Under the pieces are notes generated by a model that searched no databases, was not told the DNA's origin, and saw nothing but the letters and a program-made list of their open reading frames with translations. Both the position numbers and the translations under genes were made by a program. Below, in pieces: positions 5,817 through 6,185 of a stretch of DNA of 6,185 nt (within the stretch, counting starts at the first letter, position 1; the number at the start of each line of letters is the position of its first letter). Source of the DNA: Clostridiales bacterium UBA2658 (GTDB taxonomy: Bacteria; Bacillota; Clostridia; Oscillospirales; Oscillospiraceae); assembly GCA_002359425.1 (NCBI GenBank), contig DEMY01000085.1, positions 7,814-13,998 on the forward strand, in the 5' to 3' direction.

Positions 5817-6185
5817 TTATTTGTTCTGTGCGGATGCTTTCGGTGACAGGAACATAGACATGTTGCGCCCTTCGAGCTTTGGTTCCTTATCGAGCGCGGC
5901 GATCTCCGAGCACTTTTCCGAAAATTGGCGCAACAATTCCTCACCCAAATAGGTGTGGGCCATTTCTCTGCCGCGGAAACGTACGGAAACCTTTACCCGG
6001 TCGCCGTCGGCAAGAAACTTCTGCGCGTTCTTGAGCTTCACGTTGAAGTCATTTTCACCGATGCCGGGAGACATACGGATTTCCTTGACTTCGACGATGT
6101 GCTGGTTCTTCTTAGCTTCCTTCTCTTTCTTCGACTGCTCAAAACGGAACTTGCCATAATCCATAATCTTACAGACGGACGGATC
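5817..6185 (-). CDS. infC: Translation initiation factor IF-3, C-terminal 122 residues (5' end off the right edge)
   Basis: IF3 binds the 30S subunit, keeps it apart from the 50S and checks initiator tRNA-start codon pairing. The open frame continues to the window edge and begins DPSVCKIMDYGKFRFEQSKK, the conserved junction between linker and C-terminal domain, so the ATG at 6164 is internal and not the start. It continues with KEIRMSPGIGENDFNVKLKN, AQKFLADGDRVKVSVRFRGREMAH and a C-terminal tail ending SAQNK. The missing N-terminal part should be roughly 50-60 residues by comparison with the usual length of about 170. The unusual start codon typical of infC, any leader attenuator and the operon promoter all lie outside the window. 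Confidence 0.97.
   Translation of the reverse strand, partial: DPSVCKIMDYGKFRFEQSKKEKEAKKNQHIVEVKEIRMSPGIGENDFNVKLKNAQKFLADGDRVKVSVRFRGREMAHTYLGEELLRQFSEKCSEIAALDKEPKLEGRNMSMFLSPKASAQNK

Noticed and set aside
1..6185. CRISPR array, insertion sequence, phage remnant, tRNA or toxin-antitoxin module
   Set aside because: No regularly spaced direct repeats, transposase motifs, terminal inverted repeats, cloverleaf or small paired genes were seen. The genes are conserved housekeeping and iron-transport genes in one orientation.

Overview
The window looks like ordinary chromosome from a moderately GC-rich member of the Firmicutes, most likely class Clostridia. An Oscillospirales-type gut anaerobe is my inference from protein character, not something the sequence proves. 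Supporting signs are strong AGGAGG ribosome binding sites, a translation-factor cluster in the order infC-rpmI-rplT, a two-subunit (class I, oxygen-sensitive) fumarase beta chain, and an Feo system ending in a small Cys-rich membrane protein. Every gene I can support lies on the minus strand, so transcription runs from the right end of the window to the left.

Layout in transcription order. At 6185-5217 are the 3' part of infC (translation initiation factor IF3) and complete rpmI (L35) and rplT (L20), closed by a hairpin terminator at 5166-5203. At 5145-4597 is a class I fumarase beta subunit that starts at TTG, with no alpha subunit beside it, closed by a terminator at 4531-4561. At 4518-1733 is a ferrous iron uptake operon: a strong promoter, an inverted repeat over the predicted transcription start, feoA, feoB and a 73-residue FeoB-associated Cys-rich membrane protein, closed by a terminator at 1693-1726. 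At 1586-318 is a class I aspartate-type aminotransferase with its own near-consensus promoter and a terminator at 278-310. At 189-1 are the first 63 codons of purB (adenylosuccinate lyase).

The Feo block is the most coherent system. FeoB is the GTP-dependent Fe(II) channel, FeoA is its small SH3-like accessory protein, and the Cys-rich protein probably replaces the FeoC seen in enterobacteria. The inverted repeat at the transcription start suggests metal-dependent repression. The fumarase subunit needs an iron-sulfur cluster for activity, so its position just upstream of the iron uptake operon is suggestive, although a terminator and a separate promoter lie between them. The aminotransferase and PurB both belong to aspartate and purine metabolism but are separated by a terminator.

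I found no CRISPR array, mobile element, tRNA, rRNA, phage gene or obviously new system. The points worth a second look are the candidate operator in front of feoA, the fumarase beta subunit without its partner or a visible promoter, and a hairpin that contains the feoA stop codon.
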